From positions 124,001-188,000 of the forward strand of contig DERN01000002.1 of the NCBI GenBank assembly GCA_002360925.1: a stretch of DNA of 64,000 nucleotides. Direction: 5' to 3'. Position numbers and translations under genes: made by a program. Source of the stretch: Flavobacteriaceae bacterium UBA3339. GTDB lineage: Bacteria > Bacteroidota > Bacteroidia > Flavobacteriales > Flavobacteriaceae. The notes below the pieces were generated by a model. That model was not told the origin of the DNA. It worked only from the letters and a program-made list of their open reading frames with translations, and did not search any database. Shown piece by piece: positions 51,796 through 60,163 of the stretch; the first letter of the stretch is position 1, and each line of letters begins with the position of its first letter.

Positions 51796-52617
51796 TTATT
51801 CGATCGAACTTTTTTCCGCTTGTCTTTCTGTTGTCGATTTATCTTCTGCAATGCCCGATTTCCAGTACGAATAAGCATACAATTCTTCTTTTGTCCATTG
51901 CTGTTCTTTTCGCAGATAATTTCTAATTTCTTTAACCGAAGAGAATTCTGCTGCAACATATGCAAAACGATCTTCATTAGGTAGATCAATCGTTTTAACA
52001 ATATTTGCTAATTCACTCGACTTTTGAGGCGTTTTATTGTGTAACCAAATAAATTCTATATCGGCTTTAGTTTCGATCTTTTGTTCGTCTTTTTCGTCAT
52101 GAACTTCGATAATACAAATACCTTTTGCTGTTGTGGGTAAATCTTCTAAAATAGCGCTTAAAACCGGAATTGCTGTTGCATCGCCAGCCAATAAATACCA
52201 ATTTGTTTTACGATAAAGTTCGCTCTTTCCATTTTTCATTAAAACACCTAATTTATCGTCTTTTTTTGCATGAATTGCCCAAGCCGAAGCTGGACCTTCT
52301 TCTCCATGAGCAACAAAATCAATCCAAATTTCATTCGTTTCCAAATCAATTCCTCGGTGCGTGTAAGTTCTAATTTTTGGTCTTAAATGTTCTTCAGGAA
52401 GTATCCATTCCATTTTTTCATAGTCAAAATCTGGAAAATGAATTTTATTAATTCCTTTTGGCGGAACCAAAACCTTATTATTTACGCCAATTGTTGTGTT
52501 AGCAAATAACGGAATTTTTTCGCCTGTTAAATAAATTCGAATGTAATGCGGTGTTATGTATTCTTTTTTAGTTACAGTTAATTCGGCTTGTATAGTCTGT
52601 ATTTTATCTGTGCTCAT
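51796..52617 (-). CDS. Siderophore-interacting FAD protein
   Basis: 273 aa of the ViuB/SIP group: an N-terminal FAD-binding barrel (RTYTHRGIDLETNEIWIDFVAHGEEGPASAW) and a C-terminal NAD(P)H domain ending in a YWKSGIAEDKS motif. It reduces ferric siderophores to release Fe2+ in the cytoplasm. The neighbouring methyltransferase may be part of the same operon. There is no clear Fur box in the ~190 bp upstream gap, but I could not search exhaustively. Confidence 0.9.
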   Translation of the reverse strand: MSTDKIQTIQAELTVTKKEYITPHYIRIYLTGEKIPLFANTTIGVNNKVLVPPKGINKIHFPDFDYEKMEWILPEEHLRPKIRTYTHRGIDLETNEIWIDFVAHGEEGPASAWAIHAKKDDKLGVLMKNGKSELYRKTNWYLLAGDATAIPVLSAILEDLPTTAKGICIIEVHDEKDEQKIETKADIEFIWLHNKTPQKSSELANIVKTIDLPNEDRFAYVAAEFSSVKEIRNYLRKEQQWTKEELYAYSYWKSGIAEDKSTTERQAEKSSIE

Positions 52618-52816
52618 AATTTATTATTTAAAATCAGTCTAAATTAATGTAAATAAATTAAAGCTCAAAATAATTATAGTTAAACGATTGTTTCAAAGAC
52701 GTAAAAGATTATTTATCAGCTATTTTTTATAGATTCGTGTACATAATAAGTTGGCGAAAACTAAACAACTTTTTGATTTTATAAATAGAATTTAAATATC
52801 TACTAATTTGCGCGTT

Positions 52817-53422
52817 ATGAAAACCAAATGGACATCTTCTAAAATAATTTTGATTCTATTTTCGATTGCAATAATCGCGGTTTCTCTTTTTGTATTTCTT
52901 CTGTATTTTACTTTAAAAACAAAATCGAGAGATATTAGTAACGAAAAACCTTTTGTAGAATGGATTGGAAAACCGCTTGTACTGAATGGTGAAACGTTTT
53001 TGGTAAAAGAAGATAAAGCGAATTACGATAATAGTAAATTTCCTTATTTGTTGAGCGATTCTACGAGTTATAATTATGATGATTTGGTAAGAAGAAATCG
53101 AATTAGAATAGATAAAAGCGAGCCTTGTGATGTTTGCGATATTACTTTTTTAGAAACTTTTCCTGTAGGAACTGTCGTTATTTTTCATAAAGCAGTTATG
53201 ACGATTGGCGGTGTTTCGGGCTCGGCAAATCTTATTCTTTATGGAATTGTTAAACATAATAATCAAGAATATTCGGTGGGATATTATTGGGGAAGAGAAG
53301 ATCATTCAAAAAGAGCCGATACTTCAGGTTTTGGCATGAAACGATATTACAAATTCAGCCAAGCGCCTTGGCAAACAAAACAAGACACAACGCGATACGT
53401 AATTAAAGATGCGCAATGGTAA
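52817..53422 (+). CDS. Membrane-anchored protein of unknown function
   Basis: 201 aa from the ATG at 52817 (a TTG start at 52808 would only add MRV). One N-terminal membrane helix (about residues 8-32) is followed by an extracytoplasmic domain with CDVCD (two Cys) and WGREDHSKR segments. I do not recognise a family. A single-pass anchored periplasmic protein is likely. No operon partner. Confidence 0.6.
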   Translation: MKTKWTSSKIILILFSIAIIAVSLFVFLLYFTLKTKSRDISNEKPFVEWIGKPLVLNGETFLVKEDKANYDNSKFPYLLSDSTSYNYDDLVRRNRIRIDKSEPCDVCDITFLETFPVGTVVIFHKAVMTIGGVSGSANLILYGIVKHNNQEYSVGYYWGREDHSKRADTSGFGMKRYYKFSQAPWQTKQDTTRYVIKDAQW

Positions 53423-53431
53423 GTGAAAACG

Positions 53432-53986
53432 TTATTTAACCTCTTTATTAACTTTATAGTTATTCCAATTTCCTTTACTTATTTCATAAACAAAATTCAA
53501 TTTTGGTTGCTCTTTAAAATAAGAAACTTCTTGTTCAGCGACTTTTTCTGCTTTTAAACGTGAGATAGCTATTTGAGAACGAACATTTTCGGCACCAACG
53601 TGGAAGTGTACTTTTGAAACAAATTGAAAAATGTAATCCAGCATTGTAGCTTTTACTTGTTGATTAATTCCTTTGCCCCAATAGTCAGTTCCGTAAAAAG
53701 TATAACCTATAAGTATACTGTTTTCTTGATGGTTGTAATCGTAAAAACGAGTGCTGCCTATTACATTATTAGTACTTTTATCTACAATTTTAAAAGCGCC
53801 TTTACTTTGTAAAGCACCTTCGAAAAAGCTTTGAAAAACTTCTTTTTCCCAGCGATTTTTATTTGGATGTTGTTTCCATATTTCAGGATCACACGCTAAA
53901 TTATACAATGCATCAAAATCATTTTCGTTTAAAGGATAAAGTATCACTTTTTCATTTTCTAATATGGTTTGTATACTGAAATTCAT
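53432..53986 (-). CDS. GNAT family N-acetyltransferase
   Basis: 184 aa, ribosomal-protein-like (RimJ/RimL) GNAT. The VILYPLNENDFDALYNLACDPEIW start and the GYTFYGTDYWGKGINQQVKATML acetyl-CoA loop are visible. It transfers acetyl to an amine of unknown type. The gene ends 10 bp from the convergent 53422 gene. A weak hairpin at 54087-54112 lies upstream. Confidence 0.88.
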   Translation of the reverse strand: MNFSIQTILENEKVILYPLNENDFDALYNLACDPEIWKQHPNKNRWEKEVFQSFFEGALQSKGAFKIVDKSTNNVIGSTRFYDYNHQENSILIGYTFYGTDYWGKGINQQVKATMLDYIFQFVSKVHFHVGAENVRSQIAISRLKAEKVAEQEVSYFKEQPKLNFVYEISKGNWNNYKVNKEVK

Positions 53987-54152
53987 TTTAAGTTCATTTT
54001 TAATGTTGAAATACTTTTTTTCTTAATGTAAAGATCGTTTATCAAATGTTATTAGCTGTTTTATTTATGCTAATTTATTATGAAATAAAGGAGAAATTAA
54101 AATCTCTCCTTTAAAAATTTATTTTGGAAATATTATGTTATTTATAGTTTTA

Positions 54153-54779
54153 TTAGAATATTTTCTCAATCTGATTCTTTACAATTTCTTTAGTTTTTTC
54201 AAATATTTCACCACCAAACTCTTCATTATCTAATGATAGAATTGTAATATCAAAAACACCTAAAGTGTTGAAAATAAATTGTAAATAAGTTGTTTGGAAA
54301 TTCATATGAGCGTGTTTTTCATTAATTCCATAACCACTATCGCCTCTTGCTGATAAAATATACATTTTTTTATTTTCTAATAGACCTACATAGTTGCTAT
54401 CTGGTTTTCCGGATTTGAATTTCCAAGTTTCGTGGATTCTCATAATTTGATCTATATATGCCTTTAATGTTGAAGGAATACTCCAATTATACATGGGAAC
54501 GCCCAAAATAATTACATCCGAATCTTTTAATTCTTTTACAAGTTCATTACTAAGCGCAAGAGGATTTTGATTTTCAATAGTTCTATTTTCTGGTTTGGTA
54601 AATGACGCTGCAATCCATTCATTATCTATATGCGGAATAGGATTTATACCAATTTCTCTTAATTTTATAACATCATTTGGGTATTTTAGTTCCCATTTCT
54701 CTCTAAATAAATTGGTTAAAAATCTGCTTTGTGAATTTTCAATTCTTGTACTTGAATTAATAATTAATATTTTTTTCAT
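54153..54779 (-). CDS. FMN-dependent NADH-azoreductase-like flavodoxin-fold oxidoreductase
   Basis: 208 aa from the Met at 54779 (MKKILIINSSTRIENS); the longer start would add an unneeded segment. It has the flavodoxin-like phosphate loop INSSTRIENSQSRF, VPMYNWSIPSTLKAYIDQ and the SARGDSGYG motif typical of AzoR/NADH-quinone reductases. It probably reduces quinones, azo compounds or nitroaromatics. The Crp/Fnr gene lies 58 bp upstream in the same orientation, a common controlling pair. Confidence 0.87.
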   Translation of the reverse strand: MKKILIINSSTRIENSQSRFLTNLFREKWELKYPNDVIKLREIGINPIPHIDNEWIAASFTKPENRTIENQNPLALSNELVKELKDSDVIILGVPMYNWSIPSTLKAYIDQIMRIHETWKFKSGKPDSNYVGLLENKKMYILSARGDSGYGINEKHAHMNFQTTYLQFIFNTLGVFDITILSLDNEEFGGEIFEKTKEIVKNQIEKIF

Positions 54780-54837
54780 AACTAAAATTTTATTGTACAA
54801 AATTGATAGTTAATAAAAAGGTGAATATTAAGATAGT

Positions 54838-55419
54838 TTAAGATTTAATAACTTTTTTCTTTAAAGCGCTTAAAAACTCTGGAGTAATTCCTAAAAATGA
54901 AGCAATTAAATACTGTGGCATTCTTTCATTTAACTTAGAATATTTTTTTACGAAATCTAAATATCTCTGTTCCGAATTAGTAGAGTTATATGAAAGCAAT
55001 CTTTTTTGGATAGTTGATAAATAATTTTGTAAAATAATTCTGAAAAACTTTTCCATTTTAGGAATTTCATCTAACATTAGATCGAATGATATTTTACTAA
55101 TTTGAAGTACTTTTGAGTTTTCTAATGCTTCAATGTTAAAATAAGAGGCTGTTTGATTCGAGAAACTTTCTAAATCACTTGCCCACCAATCTTCTATTGC
55201 CAAAAAAATAACTTCTTCTTTACCTGTTTCAGGATTTAATCTAAATGCTTTAAAACTGCCTTCTAGAATATAACTGTCATATTTACAAACATCACCATTT
55301 CTTAACAAAAATTCATTTTTATGTATGGTCTTATGTTTCCAATATTTACTTATTTGGGATTCTTCATTTTCAGTTAATTCAATAATTTCTTTAATTTTTG
55401 ATAATAGTTGAGTAGTCAT
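54838..55419 (-). CDS. Crp/Fnr family transcriptional regulator
   Basis: 193 aa: cyclic-nucleotide-like beta-roll (KNEFLLRNGDVCKYDSYILEGSFKAF) and a C-terminal helix region with a short PQYLIASFLGITPEFLSALKK wHTH. It is a Bacteroidetes-type Crp/Fnr regulator; no Fe-S Cys cluster is visible, and the ligand is unknown. It is upstream of the azoreductase gene, a likely target. Confidence 0.86.
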   Translation of the reverse strand: MTTQLLSKIKEIIELTENEESQISKYWKHKTIHKNEFLLRNGDVCKYDSYILEGSFKAFRLNPETGKEEVIFLAIEDWWASDLESFSNQTASYFNIEALENSKVLQISKISFDLMLDEIPKMEKFFRIILQNYLSTIQKRLLSYNSTNSEQRYLDFVKKYSKLNERMPQYLIASFLGITPEFLSALKKKVIKS

Positions 55420-55537
55420 AAAATTGAGTATAACATTAGTTTTTTACGAAACAAAAAACGAAAGTATTTCGTATAATCTAGCTTTACTAATATAATTAGT
55501 ATTCTGGAAATGAGTTTGTTTAAAAACAGAGAAAATT

Positions 55538-56272
55538 TTAACCTTTATTCTCATTCCAATAATAACTATCTGGATACATTCTTTGTCCAAAAATGGCAGT
55601 TCCAACACGAACAATAGTTGCGCCTTCTTCAATTGCGGTTTCTAAATCGCCGCTCATTCCCATCGAAAGTTGGTTCATTTCAACATTCGGAATATTTTGT
55701 TTGATGATTTCTTGTTGAATCGATTTTAGAATTTGAAAACATTTTCGAACTTTTTCGGTTTCCGAACTAAAAAGTCCAATCGTCATTAAACCTTTTATTT
55801 TCAAACGATCGAATTGCGCAATTTGTCGAACCAATTCAATTGTATTTTCGGGCCGAATACCAAATTTACTTTCTTCATTCGATGTATTTACCTGAATTAA
55901 AACTTCGATTGTTTTATTTTCGAACGTTAATCTTTGTTGCAGTTTTTCGGCTAAATCTAATCGATCAACAGACTGAATACACGAAACATCGTATTTTAAA
56001 ACGTCTTTTATTTTATTAGTTTGCAAATGTCCGATGAAGTGATTTGTATGCGGAATATCTTTTAAATCGTCAAATTTTTCTTTTAATTCCTGAACTTTGT
56101 TTTCGGCAATTAATGTTTGATTGGCTTGTAATGCCACTTTTATTTTTTCGGGAGAAACTGTTTTGGTTGCCAATAATAATTTAACTTCATCAGGATTTCG
56201 ATTGCTTTTAAGACACGCTTTTTCAATTCGATCTAAAATAACATTCAGATTGTTTAAAATATTATCCTTCAT
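55538..56272 (-). CDS. YggS/PLPBP pyridoxal-phosphate homeostasis protein
   Basis: 244 aa, TIM-barrel PLP protein: KLLLATKTVSPEKIK with the PLP Lys, the NHFIGHLQTNKIKDVL strand and the MGMSGDLETAIEEGATIVRVG C-terminus. It buffers free PLP and links to amino-acid balance. It lies beside the tRNA-Cys and a MocR/PdxR regulator gene a few hundred bases away, another PLP-linked gene. Confidence 0.95.
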   Translation of the reverse strand: MKDNILNNLNVILDRIEKACLKSNRNPDEVKLLLATKTVSPEKIKVALQANQTLIAENKVQELKEKFDDLKDIPHTNHFIGHLQTNKIKDVLKYDVSCIQSVDRLDLAEKLQQRLTFENKTIEVLIQVNTSNEESKFGIRPENTIELVRQIAQFDRLKIKGLMTIGLFSSETEKVRKCFQILKSIQQEIIKQNIPNVEMNQLSMGMSGDLETAIEEGATIVRVGTAIFGQRMYPDSYYWNENKG

Positions 56273-56293
56273 TTAGTTTTAGTTTTAAAATCG

Positions 56294-56364
56294 AGGTCGG
56301 AAATGGATTTGAACCACTGTAAAAGGTATTGCGTACCTTTGCCTAACCACTCGGCCATCCGACC
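56294..56364 (-). tRNA. tRNA-Cys (anticodon GCA)
   Basis: A 71-nt cloverleaf: acceptor GGTCGGA / TCCGACC, D-arm GCC..GGC, anticodon stem AAGGT/ACCTT with loop ACGCAAT (anticodon GCA), T-arm AGTGG/CCATT and discriminator U73, which is typical for tRNA-Cys. No CCA is encoded. The anticodon loop has C in place of the near-universal U33, and position 38 is U, which could pair with A32. Confidence 0.8.
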
Positions 56365-56441
56365 TTTTGAGAAAGAAATTGTTTAACTTAATCCGCTTTT
56401 TCTTTCGTTAAAAGATTAAATAAACAACTTCTTTTTCTACT

Positions 56442-56891
56442 TTATTTTTTCCACCAATGATAATAATTGTGCGCTCCGTCGTATTCAAAATCGCATCGAG
56501 GATATAATTGATTCCCGATATCGTTTGTTTTTTCGGTTTCTAACATTAATCCGCAAGCGCCGGTTTCTTCGCACCATTTTTTGCTTCGGTCAATCAACGC
56601 AACTGATAATCCTTTTCCTCTGTAATCGGGATGTACGAACAAGTCGCTTAGCAAAAATTGTTTTTGCAATTTGGTGTAATGAAACAATTTGTAAAGTTGC
56701 ACGAAACCAACCGCTTTGTTTTCCCAAAATACTAAAAATATATCAGATTCGCTATTTAAGAATCGTTCTTTCAAGAATTGTTTACCTTTTTCAACATCCG
56801 ATTCTTGTCGGTAAAAAATGCGATAAAGATTGAATAATTCGGCTGTTTCGTTTAAGTCTTCTAAACTTGCTTTTTTAATTTTAAAATCCAT
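56442..56891 (-). CDS. GNAT family N-acetyltransferase
   Basis: 149 aa with the GNAT acetyl-CoA loop SDLFVHPDYRGKGLSVALIDR and the C-terminal YPRCDFEYDGAHNYYHWW element. Substrate unknown. It is divergent from the MocR/PdxR gene; the palindrome between the two (56937-56979) suggests common control. A TACTTTTG box on the minus strand at 56919-56926 is a -7 candidate. Confidence 0.87.
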   Translation of the reverse strand: MDFKIKKASLEDLNETAELFNLYRIFYRQESDVEKGKQFLKERFLNSESDIFLVFWENKAVGFVQLYKLFHYTKLQKQFLLSDLFVHPDYRGKGLSVALIDRSKKWCEETGACGLMLETEKTNDIGNQLYPRCDFEYDGAHNYYHWWKK

Positions 56892-56936
56892 TGTTTTTCG
56901 TTGTTTTAATTGAACAAGACAAAAGTATTTTATAAT

Positions 56937-56979
56937 TGGACTATATTTGTAATCCAGATTTTAGTTAAGAAGTAGTCCA
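56937..56979. promoter_or_regulatory. Candidate operator/promoter of the MocR-type gene
   Basis: A 7-bp inverted pair TGGACTA (56937-56943) / TAGTCCA (56973-56979), a TATATTTG box at 56942-56949 overlapping the left arm, and direct CCAG repeats at about 56954 and 56977. The MocR start codon is 3 bp after the right arm. Confidence 0.45.
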
Positions 56980-56981
56980 GT

Positions 56982-58430
56982 ATGTTTCCATTCGAGCGCA
57001 TTATTCAAATAGATAAAAACAGTAAAATTCCCATTTACAAACAAATTGCATTTTCTATAATTGATGCAATTAGAAACGGAATGTTAAAAGCGGGAACGCA
57101 TCTTCCAGGAAGTCGTGAAATGTCGAAAATGGTTGGCGTTCATCGAAAAACGGTTATTGCAGCTTATGATGAATTAAATGCACAGGATTGGATTGTGATT
57201 GTTCCTCGAAAACATGTTTCGGTTTCGGATCGAATTCCGCTTTTAGAACCAAAAAAATGGAATATTCACGATTCTAAAACGTCTTATGAACATTCATTTG
57301 AACTGCCATTCATATCAATAAATAATCAAATCAACACAAACAAATCTTCGATTATTCCTGAAATTATCATAGACGACGGACATCCCGATGTACGATTATC
57401 GCCGATTGATGAGCTTTTGAAAACGTATCGTTCATACACTTCAAAAAACTATTCCATCAAAAATGCACATATCGGAACAGATCAAGGAACTTTACGTTTG
57501 CGGGAAGAATTGGCGAAGTTTTTAGCCGAAACCAGAGGATTGAATATTTTGCCTAAAAATTTACTGATTACGCATGGAGCACAAATGAGTATTTATCTTG
57601 CAGCGCGTTTGTTGTTAAAATCGAATTCTAAAATCATTGTCGGAAAACCCAATTATCCTGTTGCAAATAATACGTTTTTGGAAATAGGAGCTAAGCTTGT
57701 TGAGGTTACTGTTGACGAAAATGGACTAGATGTGGATGCAATTGAAGCGGTTTGTAAAAAGGAGAAAATTGCTGCGGTTTATGTAATTCCGCATCATCAT
57801 TATCCTACAACGGTTACGTTGAGTATTGAACGCCGAATGAAACTTTTACAGCTTTCGCAACATTATTCATTTGCGATAATTGAAGATGATTACGACTACG
57901 ATTATCATTATACATCGTCGCCTTATTTACCTTTGGCGAGTGGAAATCACAACGGAAATGTGATTTATATCGGTTCTTTTTCCAAGGTTTTAGATCCGTC
58001 TTTGCGAATGGGTTTTATGGTTGCACCCGAAAATTTTATTCAGCAATGTGTTGCTCTTAGAAAATTGATTGATGTTGGTGGCGATGGTTATATGCAAAAT
58101 GCTTTGGCAAATTTGATTAAAGATGGCGAACTGAAACGACATCTTAAAAAAGCGAAAAAAGTATATCATTTCCGCCGAGATTTTCTAGATAATTTATTGA
58201 AAGATAAACTTCAAGATTATATTGATTACACGCTTCCTTCAGGCGGAATGTCGGTTTGGATTCGTTTAAAACCAAAATACAAAGTATTGGAATTAACTAA
58301 AATTCCTCAACTAAAAATCATTCGGATTAACGAAGAACAAAACGCTTTCCGATTTGGATTCGCTTCTATGAACGAACAAGAATTAGAAACCACCGTTTTG
58401 TTGATTGAAAAAGGATTGAAGAGTTTGTGA
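56982..58430 (+). CDS. MocR/PdxR-type GntR regulator with aminotransferase-like domain
   Basis: 482 aa. N-terminal GntR wHTH (IPIYKQIAFSIIDAIRNGML, HLPGSREMSKMVGVHRKTV; about residues 15-80), linker, then an aminotransferase class I fold with the PLP Lys in VIYIGSFSKVLDP and the HIGTDQGTLRLREELAKF segment. PdxR-type members sense PLP and control vitamin B6 genes; here the likely targets are itself and the divergent GNAT. The substrate is not certain. Confidence 0.9.
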   Translation: MFPFERIIQIDKNSKIPIYKQIAFSIIDAIRNGMLKAGTHLPGSREMSKMVGVHRKTVIAAYDELNAQDWIVIVPRKHVSVSDRIPLLEPKKWNIHDSKTSYEHSFELPFISINNQINTNKSSIIPEIIIDDGHPDVRLSPIDELLKTYRSYTSKNYSIKNAHIGTDQGTLRLREELAKFLAETRGLNILPKNLLITHGAQMSIYLAARLLLKSNSKIIVGKPNYPVANNTFLEIGAKLVEVTVDENGLDVDAIEAVCKKEKIAAVYVIPHHHYPTTVTLSIERRMKLLQLSQHYSFAIIEDDYDYDYHYTSSPYLPLASGNHNGNVIYIGSFSKVLDPSLRMGFMVAPENFIQQCVALRKLIDVGGDGYMQNALANLIKDGELKRHLKKAKKVYHFRRDFLDNLLKDKLQDYIDYTLPSGGMSVWIRLKPKYKVLELTKIPQLKIIRINEEQNAFRFGFASMNEQELETTVLLIEKGLKSL

Positions 58431-58483
58431 TTAGATTTGTAAGTAAAAAGGTTAAATTTCATTATAATTTTAGTATCAAAAAA

Positions 58484-58813
58484 ATGAAAGAAATTGATGA
58501 ACGTTTTGTAGGGACTTGGAAAGGAACCGACGAAGGAAGATTAGAAGAGTTCGCTGTAAATCATTGGGTTATTTCGCGCACAATAAAAGGAGAATTCTTT
58601 GTGGAATTCAAAAGCGTTTATTTAGACGGAAGTGTAGAACATTTCTCTGAAAAAGGCATCTGGTACGTAAAAAACAATCGTTATTACGAACAACGAGATT
58701 CTGAAGAAACAACAGATGGTTATCTTTTCAAAATCTTGTCCGATAAAGCAATTCATTTTCAGGATTTAGAAAGTGATTACTACTTTACAGATCATAAAAT
58801 GCTGTTGAATTAA
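58484..58813 (+). CDS. Small conserved cytosolic protein
   Basis: 109 aa from the ATG at 58484; the upstream start at 58427 overlaps the regulator stop and adds a poor N-terminus. The ERFVGTWKGTDEGRLEEF start and ISRTIKGEFFVEF strand pattern are like small lipocalin/calycin-like domains, but I cannot name a family. Co-directional with the MocR gene. Confidence 0.6.
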   Translation: MKEIDERFVGTWKGTDEGRLEEFAVNHWVISRTIKGEFFVEFKSVYLDGSVEHFSEKGIWYVKNNRYYEQRDSEETTDGYLFKILSDKAIHFQDLESDYYFTDHKMLLN

Positions 58814-58826
58814 TTTTCAAAAAAAA

Positions 58827-59978
58827 CTAAGATTTCTTATGAATCAATCGAGTTAATTTGATCGATAAATCGGTCAGAATAACTTTTGCATTTCCGTTAC
58901 GTTCAATATGATAAATAGCGTCTTCTAGTTCTTTGAAAATATCTAAAATATTGTTTTCATTTACAAACGGAGCAAAATTTTCTAACTTAAAACCTTCCAC
59001 TTTTGGATGTATGTAAACCAATTCGGGCGCATTGTAATTCAATAAAAGTGCCTGACGAAATAACTCCATACAATGATTTAAAAACTGCTTTTGTTTTTCG
59101 CGTCCAATTGCTGATATTTCATCGCTCCATTTTACTAAATCCGAAACTACACGTGCATTTTTATTGGCTTTAAAAGCCGAACGAACCCACGAAACAAACC
59201 ATTCGTCAAACGGATATTCTTCGGTAACATTGTAACGCAATTTCAACGCTTTATTGTAATTTCCTTGCGCTTGTTTCGCAATGCTGTGCGCATCGACTTC
59301 ATCACAATTTTCCATTTCAATTAAACCTTGAATCATGTCATTTTCGCTTAAACCATTGAAATGTAAAAGCTGGCAACGCGATAAAATGGTTTGCAGGATT
59401 GCTTTTTCGTCTTCGGCAATTAAGATAAAAACCGTTTTTTCGGTCGGTTCTTCTAAAAGTTTTAATAATTTATTGGCAGCTTCGGTATTCATTTTCTCCG
59501 CCATCCAAATAATCATGATTTTATAACCGCCTTCGAACGATTTTAAAGACAATTTTTTTAAGATATTTCCCGCTTCGTGAACCGAAATATTTCCTTGTTT
59601 CTTCTGAATTTCTATAGCTTCGTACCAATCATTCAATGAAGCATACGGATTATTCTTAATAAATTCGAACCAAGTCGAAAGAAAATCATCACTCACAGGA
59701 GCCGATTTTACTTCTTCGTTTGAAGCAACTGGAAAAACAAAATGCAAATCGGGATGCTGAAAATCTTTAAATTTAAGGTTGCAACTTTCTTTTCCGCCTT
59801 CATTATCATCTGCTTTATTTTGGCAAATAATATACTGCGCGTACGCAATCGCCATAGGCAAAGCGCCGGTGCCTTCGGGTGCAATAAATAATTGTGCGTG
59901 CGGAATTCGTCCGTTTCTGGCACTGTACATCAAATGGTTTTTGATGTGTTGCTGACCTATAATTTCAGAAAATCTCAT
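58827..59978 (-). CDS. holB: DNA polymerase III delta-prime subunit
   Basis: 383 aa, clamp-loader stator. Start IIGQQHIKNHLMYSARNGRIPHAQLF and AAA+ elements (ANKLLKLLEEPTEKTVFIL, TILSRCQLLHF) are clear. The Walker A position reads APEGTGALPMA, lacking the Lys, so it does not bind ATP, which is usual for delta-prime. It has normal length. It lies in the right half of the window, minus strand. Confidence 0.9.
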   Translation of the reverse strand: MRFSEIIGQQHIKNHLMYSARNGRIPHAQLFIAPEGTGALPMAIAYAQYIICQNKADDNEGGKESCNLKFKDFQHPDLHFVFPVASNEEVKSAPVSDDFLSTWFEFIKNNPYASLNDWYEAIEIQKKQGNISVHEAGNILKKLSLKSFEGGYKIMIIWMAEKMNTEAANKLLKLLEEPTEKTVFILIAEDEKAILQTILSRCQLLHFNGLSENDMIQGLIEMENCDEVDAHSIAKQAQGNYNKALKLRYNVTEEYPFDEWFVSWVRSAFKANKNARVVSDLVKWSDEISAIGREKQKQFLNHCMELFRQALLLNYNAPELVYIHPKVEGFKLENFAPFVNENNILDIFKELEDAIYHIERNGNAKVILTDLSIKLTRLIHKKS

Positions 59979-60077
59979 AATACAAAAATAGGTCTTTCTA
60001 AGCGTTTTCCTAAATAAATTTCAGATTGAAAATAATCATCTTAAAACATTTTTTTATAAATTTGTTCTTGTAAAAAA

Positions 60078-60128
60078 GGAAATGGTGTTCTTCCTTATCC
60101 AAACCGCTTTGTAAAGCTGATGACGCCT
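60078..60128 (+). ncRNA. Fluoride riboswitch (crcB motif)
   Basis: Three stems of the crcB fold are visible: GGAA/TTCC (60078-60081/60091-60094), GGTGT/ACGCC (60084-60088/60123-60127) and GCTTT/AAAGC (60106-60110/60113-60117). The conserved AAACCGC at about 60101-60107 and TGATGA near 60118 are in place. It lies 35 bp upstream of the CLC-F gene. It most likely turns on expression in fluoride. Confidence 0.85.
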
Positions 60129-60163
60129 GATTAATTAAATTTTAATGATTTAATCGGGAAATT

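Noticed and set aside
54087..54112. Hairpin AAAGGAGA/TCTCCTTT as terminator of the azoreductase gene
   Set aside because: Short stem, long loop and no clear T-run on the minus strand.
58427..58483. N-terminal extension of the small protein after the MocR gene
   Set aside because: It overlaps the MocR stop and lacks a sensible sequence; the ATG at 58484 starts a better N-terminus.
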